Source of the DNA: Oxalobacteraceae bacterium AB_14
GTDB lineage: Bacteria > Pseudomonadota > Gammaproteobacteria > Burkholderiales > Burkholderiaceae_D
Length of the DNA stretch: 64,000 bases
Direction: 5' to 3'
Assembly (NCBI GenBank): GCA_000381565.1
Contig: KB906724.1
Coordinates: 1,431,802 to 1,495,801 of the forward strand
Both the position numbers and the translations under genes were made by a program. Shown one piece after another: positions 29,287-38,445 of the stretch. Below the pieces are notes generated by a model. It was given only the letters and a program-made list of their open reading frames with translations, made no database searches and was not told the origin of the DNA. Each line of letters opens with the position of its first letter. Position 1 is the stretch's first letter.

Positions 29287-29652
29287 ATGGCAAATAACAA
29301 TATTGGTCCAAAACGCCTGGTGGTCGGCGCCGGCTACGGCATGCGCGACTGGCTGGCACAACGCGTGACCGCCGTCATGATGGTGCTGTACACCGCCATC
29401 CTGCTGATTTCCTTCCTGACCGGCCAGAACTTCACGTATGAAGGCTGGGCTGGCCTGTTCGCGCAGCAATGGTTCAAGCTGATCAGCGCAGTGACCCTGT
29501 TCGGCCTGTTCTTCCACGCCTGGATCGGCGTGCGCGACATCTGGATGGACTACGTCAAAGCCGTCGGCCTTCGCCTGACCCTGCAAATCGCCACCATCCT
29601 GTGGTTGGTCGCTTGTGCCGTTTGGTCGGTACAGATACTCTGGAGTGTGTAA
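29287..29652 (+). CDS. sdhD: Succinate dehydrogenase hydrophobic membrane anchor subunit
   Basis: The second membrane anchor of complex II: 121 residues, three transmembrane segments. The haem/quinone motif [15 protein letters not shown] is present. It starts one base after the sdhC stop at ATG 29287 ([18 protein letters not shown]), so the two are translationally coupled. The stop is two bases before the sdhA start. Confidence 0.95.
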   Translation: MANNNIGPKRLVVGAGYGMRDWLAQRVTAVMMVLYTAILLISFLTGQNFTYEGWAGLFAQQWFKLISAVTLFGLFFHAWIGVRDIWMDYVKAVGLRLTLQIATILWLVACAVWSVQILWSV

Positions 29653-29654
29653 TC

Positions 29655-31433
29655 GTGGCAGCTATTAAATCTGCAATCCCTACCCGCCGCTTTGACGCGG
29701 TAATCGTCGGCGCCGGCGGCTCCGGCATGCGCGCATCCCTGCAACTGGCTGAAGCCGGTCTGAACGTGGCGGTGCTGTCGAAAGTTTTCCCTACCCGCTC
29801 GCACACCGTGGCGGCGCAGGGCGGCATCGGCGCATCGCTGGGCAATATGGCGGAAGACAACTGGTTCTGGCACATGTTCGACACCGTCAAGGGTGGCGAC
29901 TACCTGGGCGACCAGGATGCGATCGAATTCATGTGCCGCGAAGCACCGAAGGTCGTCTACGAGCTGGAACACTTCGGCATGCCGTTCGACCGCAACCCTG
30001 ACGGCACCATCTACCAGCGTCCGTTCGGCGGCCACACCGCCAACTTCGGCGAGAAAGCCGTGCAGCGCGCCTGCGCCGCGGCCGACCGTACCGGCCACGC
30101 GCTGCTGCACACCCTGTACCAGCGCAATGTCCGCGCCCGCACCCACTTCTTCGTTGAGTGGATGGCGATCGACATCATCCGCGACGCCGAAGGCGACGTG
30201 GTCGGCGTGGTGGCACTGGAAATGGAAACCGGCGAAACGATGATCCTGGAAGCGAAGACCACGATCTTCGCCACCGGCGGCGCAGGCCGCATCTTCGCCG
30301 CGTCGACCAACGCCTTCATCAACACCGGCGACGGCATGGGCATGGCGGCACGCGCCGGCCTGCCGCTGCAGGACATGGAGTTCTGGCAGTTCCACCCGAC
30401 CGGCGTGGCCGGCGCGGGCGTCCTGATCACCGAGGGTGTGCGCGGCGAGGGCGGTATCCTGATCAACTCCGAAGGCGAACGCTTCATGGAGCGCTACGCG
30501 CCGACGCTGAAGGATCTGGCGCCGCGCGACTTCGTGTCGCGCTCGATGGACCAGGAGATCAAGGAAGGCCGCGGCTGCGGTCCGAACAAGGACCACGTCA
30601 TGCTGGACCTGCGCCACATCGGCGCCGACACCATCGCCAAGCGCCTGCCGTCGATTCTGGAAATCGGCCACAAGTTCGCCAACGTCGATGCGACCAAGGA
30701 ACCGATCCCGGTCGTGCCAACCATCCACTACCAGATGGGCGGTATTCCAACCAACATCCACGGCCAGGTCGTCACGCCTGGCGCCGACGGTACGCAGAAG
30801 GTCGTGGGCGGCCTGTACGCGATCGGCGAATGCGCCTGCGTCTCGGTGCACGGCGCCAACCGCCTGGGCACCAACTCGCTGCTGGACCTGCTGGTCTTCG
30901 GCCGCGCCGCGGGCAACCACGTGGTCGCCTCCAACCTGAAGCAGAAAGAGAACAAGCCTCTGCCGAAGGACGCCGCCGACTTCGCACTGGGCCGCCTGAA
31001 CAAGCTGGAAACCTCGACCGGCTCGGAAAAAGTGCAGGGCGTCGCCAACGACATCCGCGCCACGATGCAGAAGTATTGCGGCGTGTTCCGTACCGACGAA
31101 ATGCTGACCCAGGGCGCCAAGGAAATCATGGTGCTGGACGAGCGTCGCAAGCACGTCTCGTTCAAGGACAAGTCCATGGTGTTCAACACCGCGCGCGTCG
31201 AAGCGCTGGAACTGGACAACCTGATCGAAACCGCGAAAGCGACGATCACGTCGGCCGTGGCCCGCAAGGAATCGCGCGGCGCCCACGCCCACAACGATTT
31301 CCCGCACCGCGACGACGACAACTGGATGAAGCACACCCTGTGGTATTCGGAAGGCAACCGACTGGAATACAAAGCGGTCGTTACCAAGCCATTGACGGTT
31401 GATACCTTCAAACCGAAACCACGTACTTTCTAA
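29655..31433 (+). CDS. sdhA: Succinate dehydrogenase flavoprotein subunit
   Basis: The catalytic subunit oxidises succinate to fumarate on a covalent FAD. 592 residues from GTG 29655 ([14 protein letters not shown]), the start that leaves the normal N-terminus; no ATG fits. Dinucleotide-binding [20 protein letters not shown] is near the start; the flavin-linking histidine is in [11 protein letters not shown]; the active-site [25 protein letters not shown] is present; the C-terminal [11 protein letters not shown] is typical. Confidence 0.97.
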   Translation: MAAIKSAIPTRRFDAVIVGAGGSGMRASLQLAEAGLNVAVLSKVFPTRSHTVAAQGGIGASLGNMAEDNWFWHMFDTVKGGDYLGDQDAIEFMCREAPKVVYELEHFGMPFDRNPDGTIYQRPFGGHTANFGEKAVQRACAAADRTGHALLHTLYQRNVRARTHFFVEWMAIDIIRDAEGDVVGVVALEMETGETMILEAKTTIFATGGAGRIFAASTNAFINTGDGMGMAARAGLPLQDMEFWQFHPTGVAGAGVLITEGVRGEGGILINSEGERFMERYAPTLKDLAPRDFVSRSMDQEIKEGRGCGPNKDHVMLDLRHIGADTIAKRLPSILEIGHKFANVDATKEPIPVVPTIHYQMGGIPTNIHGQVVTPGADGTQKVVGGLYAIGECACVSVHGANRLGTNSLLDLLVFGRAAGNHVVASNLKQKENKPLPKDAADFALGRLNKLETSTGSEKVQGVANDIRATMQKYCGVFRTDEMLTQGAKEIMVLDERRKHVSFKDKSMVFNTARVEALELDNLIETAKATITSAVARKESRGAHAHNDFPHRDDDNWMKHTLWYSEGNRLEYKAVVTKPLTVDTFKPKPRTF

Positions 31434-31443
31434 GGGCTAGAAC

Positions 31444-32154
31444 ATGGCACGCACTCTCAAACTGAAAATTTATCGTTACGATCCGGACCAGGACGCCAAG
31501 CCGTACATGCAGGACGTGACGGTCGAGCTGAAGGACACCGACAAGATGCTGCTCGACGCACTGCAGCGGATTAAATCGGACGTGGACGACTCGCTGGCCC
31601 TGCGCCGCTCGTGCCGCGAAGGCGTGTGCGGTTCGGACGCGATGAACATCAACGGCAAGAACGGCCTGGCCTGCACCACCAACCTGAACGAGCTGAGCGA
31701 GCCTATCGTGCTGCGCCCGCTGCCGGGTCTGCCGGTGATCCGCGACCTGATCGTCGACATGACCCAGTTCTTCAAGCAGTACGATTCGATCAAGCCTTAC
31801 CTGATCAACGATACCATCCGTCCTGAAAAAGAGCGCCTGCAATCGCCGACCGAGCGCGAAGAGCTCGACGGCCTGTACGAGTGCATCCTGTGCGCCTGCT
31901 GCTCGACGTCGTGCCCATCGTTCTGGTGGAATCCGGACAAGTTCGTCGGCCCGGCCGGCCTGCTGCAAGCCTACCGCTTCATCGCCGACTCGCGCGACGA
32001 AGCCACCGGCGCGCGCCTGGACAACCTGGAAGATCCGTACCGCCTGTTCCGTTGCCACTCGATCATGAACTGCGTCGACGTTTGCCCCAAGGGTCTGAAC
32101 CCGAACAAGGCGATCGGCAAGATCAAGGAATTGATGGTCCGCCGCGCGATCTAA
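31444..32154 (+). CDS. sdhB: Succinate dehydrogenase iron-sulfur subunit
   Basis: This subunit passes electrons from FAD to quinone through three Fe-S clusters. 236 residues. The [2Fe-2S] cysteines are in SCREGVCGSDAMNINGKNGLAC; the second and third clusters use CILCACCSTSCPS and CHSIMNCVDVCPKGL. It follows sdhA by ten bases. A hairpin with a short T-run lies between it and sdhE. Confidence 0.97.
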   Translation: MARTLKLKIYRYDPDQDAKPYMQDVTVELKDTDKMLLDALQRIKSDVDDSLALRRSCREGVCGSDAMNINGKNGLACTTNLNELSEPIVLRPLPGLPVIRDLIVDMTQFFKQYDSIKPYLINDTIRPEKERLQSPTEREELDGLYECILCACCSTSCPSFWWNPDKFVGPAGLLQAYRFIADSRDEATGARLDNLEDPYRLFRCHSIMNCVDVCPKGLNPNKAIGKIKELMVRRAI

Positions 32155-32164
32155 GCGGCACCAC

Positions 32165-32191
32165 ACGGGCGGCGGCCTCGTCGCCCGTTTT
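32165..32191 (+). terminator. Possible terminator or attenuator between sdhB and sdhE
   Basis: A 7-bp perfect stem (ACGGGCG / CGCCCGT) with a 10-nt loop is followed by only four T residues, so it is probably leaky and would lower sdhE-gltA expression relative to sdhCDAB. Confidence 0.45.
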
Positions 32192-32212
32192 CGTATAAAG
32201 TAGCACATCCAT

Positions 32213-32494
32213 ATGACTGAACCGAACAGCTCAGCGCATCAGGCCGACCCCGCCAACCGAGCGCGCCTGCGGTGGCGTTCCCGCCGGGGCCTGCTGGAAA
32301 ACGACATTATCCTGACCCGTTTTCTCGATGCGCATGAAACCGAATTGACCGACGAAGAAGTGGACGCGTTCACGCGGCTCCTCGATTTGTCGGACAATGA
32401 CCTGATGGATCTGGTACTGGCCCGCAAGGAGCCCGAAGGCGAGGTCGATTTGCCGCATGTGCACGCACTGCTGCAGCGACTGCGTCGCGCGTAA
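32213..32494 (+). CDS. sdhE: FAD assembly factor SdhE
   Basis: SdhE promotes covalent flavinylation of SdhA. The 93-residue product has the signature [17 protein letters not shown], including the conserved RGxxE motif, followed by a small helical bundle ([18 protein letters not shown]). It sits between sdhB and gltA, the classical position in Betaproteobacteria. Confidence 0.94.
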   Translation: MTEPNSSAHQADPANRARLRWRSRRGLLENDIILTRFLDAHETELTDEEVDAFTRLLDLSDNDLMDLVLARKEPEGEVDLPHVHALLQRLRRA

Positions 32495-32556
32495 AGACAC
32501 ACCCAGAAAAATTTCGTTTTTTTTATTTGCCGCATCTCTCCAAGAAGGAAGAGTCC

Positions 32557-33858
32557 ATGAACACCTCTGATAACAAAGCCACCCTATCGTTTTCCGATGG
32601 CAGCCCATCGGTAGAATTCCCGATCTACAAGGGCACCGTCGGTCCCGACGTGATCGACATCCGCAAACTGTACGCCGGCACCGGCAAGTTCACCTACGAT
32701 CCGGGCTTCATGTCGACCGCGGCATGCAATTCGTCGATCACCTACATTGACGGCGACAAGGGCGAGCTGCTGTACCGCGGCTACCCGATCGAGCAGCTGG
32801 CCGTGAACGCCGACTTCCTGGAATCGTGCTACCTGCTGCTGAACGGCGAACTGCCGAACAAGGTCGAGAAAGCCGAATTCGTGGAAACCGTGACCAAGCA
32901 CACCATGGTCCACGAGCAGATGCAATTCTTCTTCCGCGGCTTCCGCCGCGACGCCCACCCGATGTCGGTGCTGGTCGGCACCGTCGGCGCGCTGGCCTCG
33001 TTCTACCACGACTCGCTGGACATCAACGATGCCAAGCACCGTGAAGTGTCGGCCATCCGCCTGATCGCCAAGATGCCTACCCTGGTGGCGATGGCGTACA
33101 AATACTCGATCGGCCAGCCGTTCGTGTACCCACGCAACGACCTGTCGTACAGCGCCAATTTCATGCGCATGATGTTCGGCAATCCGTGCGAAGAATACAA
33201 GGTCAACGACGTGCTGGTGCGCGCGCTGGACCGCATCCTGATCCTGCACGCGGACCACGAGCAGAACGCATCGACCTCGACCGTCCGTCTGGCCGGTTCG
33301 TCGGGCGCGAATCCCTTCGCCTGTATCGCTGCCGGTATCGCCTGCCTGTGGGGCCCTGCCCACGGCGGCGCCAACGAAGCGGCACTGAACATGTTGAAGG
33401 AAATCGGCACCGTCGAGAACATTCCTGCCTTCATCGCTCAGGTGAAAGACAAGAACTCCGGCGTCAAGCTGATGGGCTTCGGTCACCGCGTGTACAAGAA
33501 CTTCGACCCGCGTGCAAAACTGATGCGCGAAACCTGCTACGAAGTGCTGGAAGAGCTGGGCCTGCAAGACGATCCGCTGTTCAAGCTGGCGATGGAACTG
33601 GAAAAGATTGCACTGAACGACGAGTACTTCGTTTCGCGCAAGCTGTACCCGAACGTCGACTTCTACTCGGGCATCGTGCAATCGGCGCTGGGCATTCCGG
33701 TGTCGCTGTTCACCGGTATCTTCGCCATGGCCCGCACCATCGGCTGGATCGCCCAGTGGAACGAAATGATCGCCGATCCGGAACAGAAAATCGGCCGTCC
33801 ACGCCAGCTGTTCGTCGGTTCGACGACGCGCGACGTCAAGCCGCTGGACCAGCGTTGA
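32557..33858 (+). CDS. gltA: Citrate synthase
   Basis: This enzyme condenses oxaloacetate and acetyl-CoA to citrate. 433 residues, the type II hexameric form regulated by NADH in Gram-negative bacteria. Catalytic histidines are in [20 protein letters not shown] and [14 protein letters not shown]; the catalytic Asp is in [18 protein letters not shown] before ATG 32557 supports that start over the upstream open frame. A terminator follows. Confidence 0.97.
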   Translation: MNTSDNKATLSFSDGSPSVEFPIYKGTVGPDVIDIRKLYAGTGKFTYDPGFMSTAACNSSITYIDGDKGELLYRGYPIEQLAVNADFLESCYLLLNGELPNKVEKAEFVETVTKHTMVHEQMQFFFRGFRRDAHPMSVLVGTVGALASFYHDSLDINDAKHREVSAIRLIAKMPTLVAMAYKYSIGQPFVYPRNDLSYSANFMRMMFGNPCEEYKVNDVLVRALDRILILHADHEQNASTSTVRLAGSSGANPFACIAAGIACLWGPAHGGANEAALNMLKEIGTVENIPAFIAQVKDKNSGVKLMGFGHRVYKNFDPRAKLMRETCYEVLEELGLQDDPLFKLAMELEKIALNDEYFVSRKLYPNVDFYSGIVQSALGIPVSLFTGIFAMARTIGWIAQWNEMIADPEQKIGRPRQLFVGSTTRDVKPLDQR

Positions 33859-33881
33859 TCGCCGGTCTTTGCGTCAAATAG

Positions 33882-33907
33882 AAAACGGGCTTCGGCCCGT
33901 TTTTTTA
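33882..33907 (+). terminator. Rho-independent terminator after gltA
   Basis: Perfect stem AAAACGGGC / GCCCGTTTT with a TTCG tetraloop and a T-tract. The A-rich 5' side makes it usable from both strands, so it may also serve the convergent membrane-protein gene. Confidence 0.92.
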
Positions 33908-34327
33908 TGCGTCGGATTCGGCTTGCGGCTGGCGGCGGTCAGGCCGCACCACCAGCAGCCACCAGACCAGCACGCCCAGCGTCGCCTGCGGCAGGTTGAA
34001 CAGGAATTTGTCGATGACCACCTGCTGGCGCTGCGGCCAGGGCAGGTTGGCGGTGTCCGCGATGATATTGGTGTGATACAGGCAAGCGCCCAGCAACAGC
34101 ACCATGGCGATCGCCCAGATCGATGGCAGGCTGGTGACCCGGTGGCGCAGCAGCGCCGCGACCGGATAGGCCACGATCAGGCAAGCGAAATAGGCGAACA
34201 GATTGGCCGGCAAATCCTGCAGGCGGAAGTGCGGCAGCAGGATGGGCACGGCGCAAATGGCCAGCGCGAGCATGACGGCGATGACGGGGTGAGGGCGTTC
34301 GGGCCAGTGGTTGAAGCGGCTGATCAT
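33905..34327 (-). CDS. Membrane protein of unknown function
   Basis: I do not recognise this 140-residue protein. It has about four hydrophobic segments (AVMLALAICAVPILLPHF, NLFAYFACLIVAYPVAALL, SIWAIAMVLLLGACLY, ATLGVLVWWLLVV) and a short charged C-terminal tail (RPDRRQPQAESDA). It converges on gltA. Its upstream gap holds a long inverted repeat shared with the BlaI gene's 3' side. Confidence 0.7.
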   Translation of the reverse strand: MISRFNHWPERPHPVIAVMLALAICAVPILLPHFRLQDLPANLFAYFACLIVAYPVAALLRHRVTSLPSIWAIAMVLLLGACLYHTNIIADTANLPWPQRQQVVIDKFLFNLPQATLGVLVWWLLVVRPDRRQPQAESDA

Positions 34328-34375
34328 GAGTAAGGCTCCGATGAATGGGGCCTCATTGTAGTAGAAAGCAACGGA

Positions 34376-34458
34376 GGGTCAAGTCTGACATTCGGACACG
34401 GTCTTAGCCGTAGCGAGACGATAAGGTTGAGCTTGTGTCCGAATGTCAGACTTGACCC
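34376..34458. repeat. Long inverted repeat (24-bp perfect arms, 35-nt loop)
   Basis: Arms at 34376-34399 and 34435-34458 are exact complements, beginning GGGTCAAGTCTGACATTCGG on the left. The loop itself contains a weaker CTTA/TAAG pairing. There is no T-tract on either side and no open frame, so it is not a standard terminator. It may be a small non-autonomous mobile palindrome or a cruciform-type site. Confidence 0.8.
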
Positions 34459-34463
34459 CCGCT

Positions 34464-34841
34464 CTATTTCTCCTGATCCAGCAGCGCCTGGATTTCCTCG
34501 CGTTCCTTCTTGCTGACATGGCCGCCGCGCAGCGCGGCCAGCACCAGCGCCTTGCCGGAGCCGGAGAAGGCTTTCTGGATCAGCTCTTTCAGCAGATTGG
34601 TTTGCAGCGAATCCTGCTCCTGCGCCGGCGCGTAGACGTGGGCGCGCTGGCTTTCGTCGCGGGTCAGCAGGCCTTTGGTGTGCATCACCTGCAGCAGCCG
34701 CAGCACCGTCGCGTAGTTCATGTCGGGACGCGCCTCCAGCGCCGCCTGGTGCACCTGCTTGGCGGTCGCCGGTCCGCTTTGCCATAACAGGCGCAGCATT
34801 TCCAGTTCGGACGGGGTGGGCTTCGGTGGGGCAGTGGTCAT
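34464..34841 (-). CDS. BlaI/MecI/CopY-family repressor
   Basis: A 125-residue regulator with the family winged helix (PTPSELEMLRLLWQSGPATAKQVHQAAL, then NYATVLRLLQVMHTKGLLTRDE) and a C-terminal dimerisation helix bundle (VLAALRGGHVSKKEREEIQALL). BlaI relatives are usually inactivated by a membrane BlaR1-type M56 protease encoded next door. No such gene is present here. A perfect palindrome in its promoter region suggests autoregulation. Confidence 0.9.
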   Translation of the reverse strand: MTTAPPKPTPSELEMLRLLWQSGPATAKQVHQAALEARPDMNYATVLRLLQVMHTKGLLTRDESQRAHVYAPAQEQDSLQTNLLKELIQKAFSGSGKALVLAALRGGHVSKKEREEIQALLDQEK

Positions 34842-34863
34842 GATGGTGATGGAATGCGGGACA

Positions 34864-34893
34864 ATGCATCTAGAATAAAATATCTAGATGCAT
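34864..34893. promoter_or_regulatory. Candidate BlaI operator
   Basis: Perfect 11-bp inverted arms (ATGCATCTAGA / TCTAGATGCAT) flank an 8-bp AT-rich spacer in the 79-bp gap between the metallo-beta-lactamase-fold gene and the BlaI gene. It is the only strong symmetry near the BlaI start. Confidence 0.65.
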
Positions 34894-34920
34894 TTGTCTA
34901 GTTCTACCGCGCTTTTTACA

Positions 34921-35784
34921 TCACCACTTCATTTCACCCTTGGCGACCTTGGCGCTGGTTTCCAGCGCGCCGTTCAGGCCGGCGTTCGGATACAGCTCCT
35001 TCATGCGGGCGATCAGCGCGGCCGAGTTGGCTGCCTTGGCCGTCTCGGCTTCGAAGCGCACCAGGTAGTCGCGGGTGAAGGCGATGCTGTCCGGCGTCAG
35101 CGCGGCGCCTTGCTTAAAGTGGCCCGGCACGATGGTGGCCGGCTTCAGCGCGGCGACGCCGTCCAGGGTCGCCAGCCACTGCTTGCGCGACTCAGCCGTT
35201 TGCGTATCGGCGGTCCACACATGCAGTTCGTTGAACAGCACCACGCCGCCCACCACCGCCTTGATCGACGGGATCCACACGTAGCTGCGTTCCGGCGTCG
35301 CGCCTTTCAGGCCTTCGATCTTCAAGGTCTGGCCTTCCAGCTTGATGGTGTCGCCCTGCAGCGGCTGCGGCACGATGATGCTCTTCGGCGCGTTGTCTTT
35401 CAGGATAGGTCCCCAGAACGCCACCTTGGCGTCCTTCTTCTTCTCGATGCCGGCGATGGTTTGCGGCGTGGCGACGATCTTCGCGTCCGGGAAGGCGGCG
35501 TGGATCACGTCCAGGCCGAAGTAGAAGTCCGGGTCGCTATGGCTGACGTAGACCGTGGTCAGGTGCTTGCCGCCGGCGCGGATCCGCTCGACCAGCTTGA
35601 GCGCTTCGCCGCGCGAGAACTGGGCGTCGATCAGCACCGCATCCTTGGCGCCGCTGACGATCACCGAGGCGACCGGGAAGATGGCCGCTTCGCCCGGATT
35701 GAACACTTCCAGTGTCAGCGGTGCGGCGGTGGCGCCGGCAACGGTGGCGGCGAGGGCGGCGGACAACAGGCTTTGCTTGATCAT
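34921..35784 (-). CDS. Exported metallo-beta-lactamase-fold protein with atypical metal motif
   Basis: A 287-residue protein with a signal peptide (MIKQSLLSAALAATVAGATA) and an MBL-fold layout: VIVSGAKDAVLIDAQ, then the metal loop, then VPGH late in the sequence. The usual HxHxDH motif reads H82-S-D84-P-D86-F87, so two of the three histidines are replaced. Metal binding may be altered, and hydrolase activity cannot be assumed. It is divergent from a LysR gene (104-bp gap) and upstream of BlaI, so two regulators frame it. Confidence 0.82.
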   Translation of the reverse strand: MIKQSLLSAALAATVAGATAAPLTLEVFNPGEAAIFPVASVIVSGAKDAVLIDAQFSRGEALKLVERIRAGGKHLTTVYVSHSDPDFYFGLDVIHAAFPDAKIVATPQTIAGIEKKKDAKVAFWGPILKDNAPKSIIVPQPLQGDTIKLEGQTLKIEGLKGATPERSYVWIPSIKAVVGGVVLFNELHVWTADTQTAESRKQWLATLDGVAALKPATIVPGHFKQGAALTPDSIAFTRDYLVRFEAETAKAANSAALIARMKELYPNAGLNGALETSAKVAKGEMKW

Positions 35785-35888
35785 GATGGTCTTTCGTGTG
35801 GAGTTGAAGTGACACCATCTTAAATTTCTTTATCCGATAGAAAAATAGGGTAATCTGCAGCTATTAATTGCATAAATCGGACGAATAG

Positions 35889-36806
35889 ATGGACAGGATC
35901 ACTGCGGCGCAGGTTTTCGTCAGCATCGCCGAGCGCGGCAGCATGATCGCGGCGGCCGAGGCGCTGGACATGTCGCGCGCCATGGTCACGCGCTATCTGG
36001 CCGAGATGGAGGAGTGGGCCGGCGCCCGCCTGCTGCACCGGAGCACGCGCCGCCTTAGCCTGACCGACGCCGGCGACCTCACGCTGGCGCGCTGCCGCCG
36101 CATGCTGGAGCTGGCCGATGCGATGGCAGTGAGCAGCGGCGCCGATGCCGATACGCCGCAAGGCCTGCTGCGTATCACCAGTTCGCAATCGCTGGCGCAG
36201 GCCGCGCTGGCGATCGCCGTCACGGCCTTCCTGAAGCGCTACCCGCGCACGGCGGTCGACCTGCAGATGAATAACCGCGCCGTCAATCTGGTCGAGCAGC
36301 GTATCGACCTGGCGCTGCGCATCACCAACGCGCTGGAACCGAACCTGATCGCGCGCCAGCTGGGTTGGTGCGATTCGGTGGTGTGCGCGGCGCCGTCCTA
36401 CCTGGCAGAACGCGGCATGCCGCTGCGGGCCGAAGACCTGGCCGTGCACAACTGCCTGACCTACACGTATTTCGGCAAGAGCCTGTGGCAGTTCACGGAC
36501 CGCGATGGCGAGGCGGTGTCGGTGCCGGTCAGCGGCAACCTGTCGGCCAACGAGGATTTGATTTTGCTGAAGGCGGCCGAGGAGGGCGCCGGCATCGCGC
36601 TGCAACCCTGGTACAGCGCGGCGCCGCTGATCGCCGAAGGCCGGCTGGTGGCGCTGCTGCCGGACTACGTGCCGCAGCAGATGGGCATCTACGGCATCTA
36701 CACCTCGCGCCAGCACATGTCGCCGGCGCTGCGGGCGATGCTGGACTTCCTGCTGGACTGGTTCGCCCGCGACCCGGCATGGCTGGGCCACGCCACGCCG
36801 CGTTAA
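35889..36806 (+). CDS. LysR-family transcriptional regulator
   Basis: A 305-residue LTTR of the subgroup with an N-terminal MDRITAAQVFVSIAERGS helix and an effector domain from about residue 90 (GLLRITSSQSLAQ). It is divergent from the MBL-fold gene and probably regulates it. Its stop codon overlaps the stop of the convergent LRR-kinase gene by four bases. Confidence 0.92.
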   Translation: MDRITAAQVFVSIAERGSMIAAAEALDMSRAMVTRYLAEMEEWAGARLLHRSTRRLSLTDAGDLTLARCRRMLELADAMAVSSGADADTPQGLLRITSSQSLAQAALAIAVTAFLKRYPRTAVDLQMNNRAVNLVEQRIDLALRITNALEPNLIARQLGWCDSVVCAAPSYLAERGMPLRAEDLAVHNCLTYTYFGKSLWQFTDRDGEAVSVPVSGNLSANEDLILLKAAEEGAGIALQPWYSAAPLIAEGRLVALLPDYVPQQMGIYGIYTSRQHMSPALRAMLDFLLDWFARDPAWLGHATPR

Positions 36807-38116
36807 ACTTGAAGCGCCATCATCCGCTGTTCGACATCGGCCAGCGACGGCCGGGCGGCGGGATCGGTTTGAACGCAGGCTGCTTGCAGTTTCGCCAGCG
36901 CCGCCTGCTGCGCGGCCGGCAGTTCGCAGCGCGCCATCAACTCATCGAGCAAATGGCCGAAGGCCCGTACTTCCAGCCGTTGCAGGCCGGCCGCGTGCGG
37001 CGCACCCGGCGCGAACAGCGAGGCCGCGCCGAAGTCGCCCAGCAGGCTGCGGCCCTGGCCGCAATGCAGGATGTTGTGGCCGTACAGGTCGCCATGCATG
37101 ATGCCTCGCTCATGCAGGTGGCGTGCTGCCGAAGCAATGCCGCCGGCGATGCCGAATAATTCCGCCGGGCTGAAACGCTTGCCGTCCGGGTAGGTGTCGC
37201 GGGTGCAGCTGTCCAGGCTGGGCGGGCCGGCCAGGTTGCCGAAGCCGGGATCGATCAGCGGCATCACGCAGCCTTTCGCGCCCTCCGGATGATCGGACAC
37301 TTCGCCAAGCACGGGGATCAGATTGGGATGTTCGCCCGAACTCACGCAGGCCGTCATCTCGCAGCGCGGCAGGCCATCGCTGGTGACCGCGCCCTTGAAC
37401 ATCTTGACGGCCACGGCCCGTTCGCCGTCGCCCTGCCGCAGGGCGGCCTGGTGGATCACGCCGGATGCGCCTTCGCCCAGCTTCTGCTGGAATTGCAAAC
37501 GATCCCACGCGATGCCGGCGATGCCGGCGCCGGTTTCGGCGGCCAGTTCGTCCGCCGCGCAGAAAGGATTGCCGGCGTAAGCCAGCCAGGACAGGCGCGG
37601 CATGGCGAGCAGCCAGACCGGCAGCTCGGCCAGCCGGTTGGCGGCTATGCGCAGCAGTTCCAGTCGCGAGCAGGCGGCCAGTTCGGACGGCAAGGTGCAC
37701 AGCTGGTTCCCCGCCAACATCAGCTTTTGCAGTTGCATGCACTGGCCGATGGCGGCCGGCAGTTCCGCGACCTGGTTGTCGGTCAGGATCAGCCAGCGCA
37801 GGTCCGGCGGCAGCGCGGCGGCCGGAACTTCGCGGATCTGGTTGCTTTTGAAGCCGATCATCGTCAAAGCGGGGCAGGCGCCCAGCACCGCCGGCAGCGT
37901 CGTGAACTGGTTGGCGGAGCAGAAAATCACGCGCAGCTTGTGCAGGCGCGGCAGATCGGCCGGCAGCGAGGACAGGGCGTTGCCCGACAAGTCCAGGATT
38001 TCCAGGGTGTCGGCCAGGGCGAATATCTCGTTGGGAAACTCGGTCAGGCCGCAGGACATTTGCAGGCGCTGGACGCCGGCCAGTTGTCCGGCGCGTAACT
38101 GCTCTAAGGTGTGCAT
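36803..38116 (-). CDS. Leucine-rich-repeat protein kinase
   Basis: A 437-residue fusion. The first part (about 18-185) has roughly seven leucine-rich repeats of LxxLxLxxNxLxxLP type (LEILDLSGNALSSLPADL; LQKLMLAGNQLCTLPSEL). The second part (about 205-437) is a Ser/Thr kinase-like domain: glycine loop GEGASG (214-219), Lys238 in AVAVKMF, catalytic loop HGDLYGHNIL (Asp343, Asn348) and DFG at 361-363. The HRD motif reads HGD and the APE segment is not evident, a pattern of small atypical kinases. No membrane segment is present. The LRR part probably recognises a protein ligand and gates the kinase. No substrate is obvious nearby; the PP2C-like gene at 46592 is a possible but distant counterpart. 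Confidence 0.88.
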   Translation of the reverse strand: MHTLEQLRAGQLAGVQRLQMSCGLTEFPNEIFALADTLEILDLSGNALSSLPADLPRLHKLRVIFCSANQFTTLPAVLGACPALTMIGFKSNQIREVPAAALPPDLRWLILTDNQVAELPAAIGQCMQLQKLMLAGNQLCTLPSELAACSRLELLRIAANRLAELPVWLLAMPRLSWLAYAGNPFCAADELAAETGAGIAGIAWDRLQFQQKLGEGASGVIHQAALRQGDGERAVAVKMFKGAVTSDGLPRCEMTACVSSGEHPNLIPVLGEVSDHPEGAKGCVMPLIDPGFGNLAGPPSLDSCTRDTYPDGKRFSPAELFGIAGGIASAARHLHERGIMHGDLYGHNILHCGQGRSLLGDFGAASLFAPGAPHAAGLQRLEVRAFGHLLDELMARCELPAAQQAALAKLQAACVQTDPAARPSLADVEQRMMALQV

Positions 38117-38445
38117 GAGGGGAGGGCGGGATCGGAAAGCGCTATTCTACAACCTCCACCGCAGGCCCAAAAAGCCGTTAAAGATATGGAAACATTACGC
38201 CCGAACCGAGCAGCCATGCGGTTTAAGTGAAAACCCGTACCGAAACATTTGTTACGCTTTTTGTCGCGGAATTGGTTGTTGGGATACAATACCGGTGCTA
38301 TCCTGAATGACCGATTTTTGTAGTACTGAAGAACTATAGCCCTTCCCCACAACTTGATGTGCAATCCGCTAACCGGTCAGGCCGTGTCGCGGAAGGTTAG
38401 ATTAACCCGCTAATTCCTCGCGAAGCGCGAAGAAAGGTGAGCAAG
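38117..38445 (+). promoter_or_regulatory. sucA upstream region with promoter
   Basis: This 329-bp gap has no convincing gene. It separates the divergent LRR-kinase and sucA. A promoter for sucA is visible: TTGTCG at 38261-38266, an 18-bp spacer and TACAAT at 38285-38290, giving a leader of about 150 nt. The leader has no T-tract hairpin that I can identify. AAGGTGAG before the start is the ribosome site. Confidence 0.6.
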
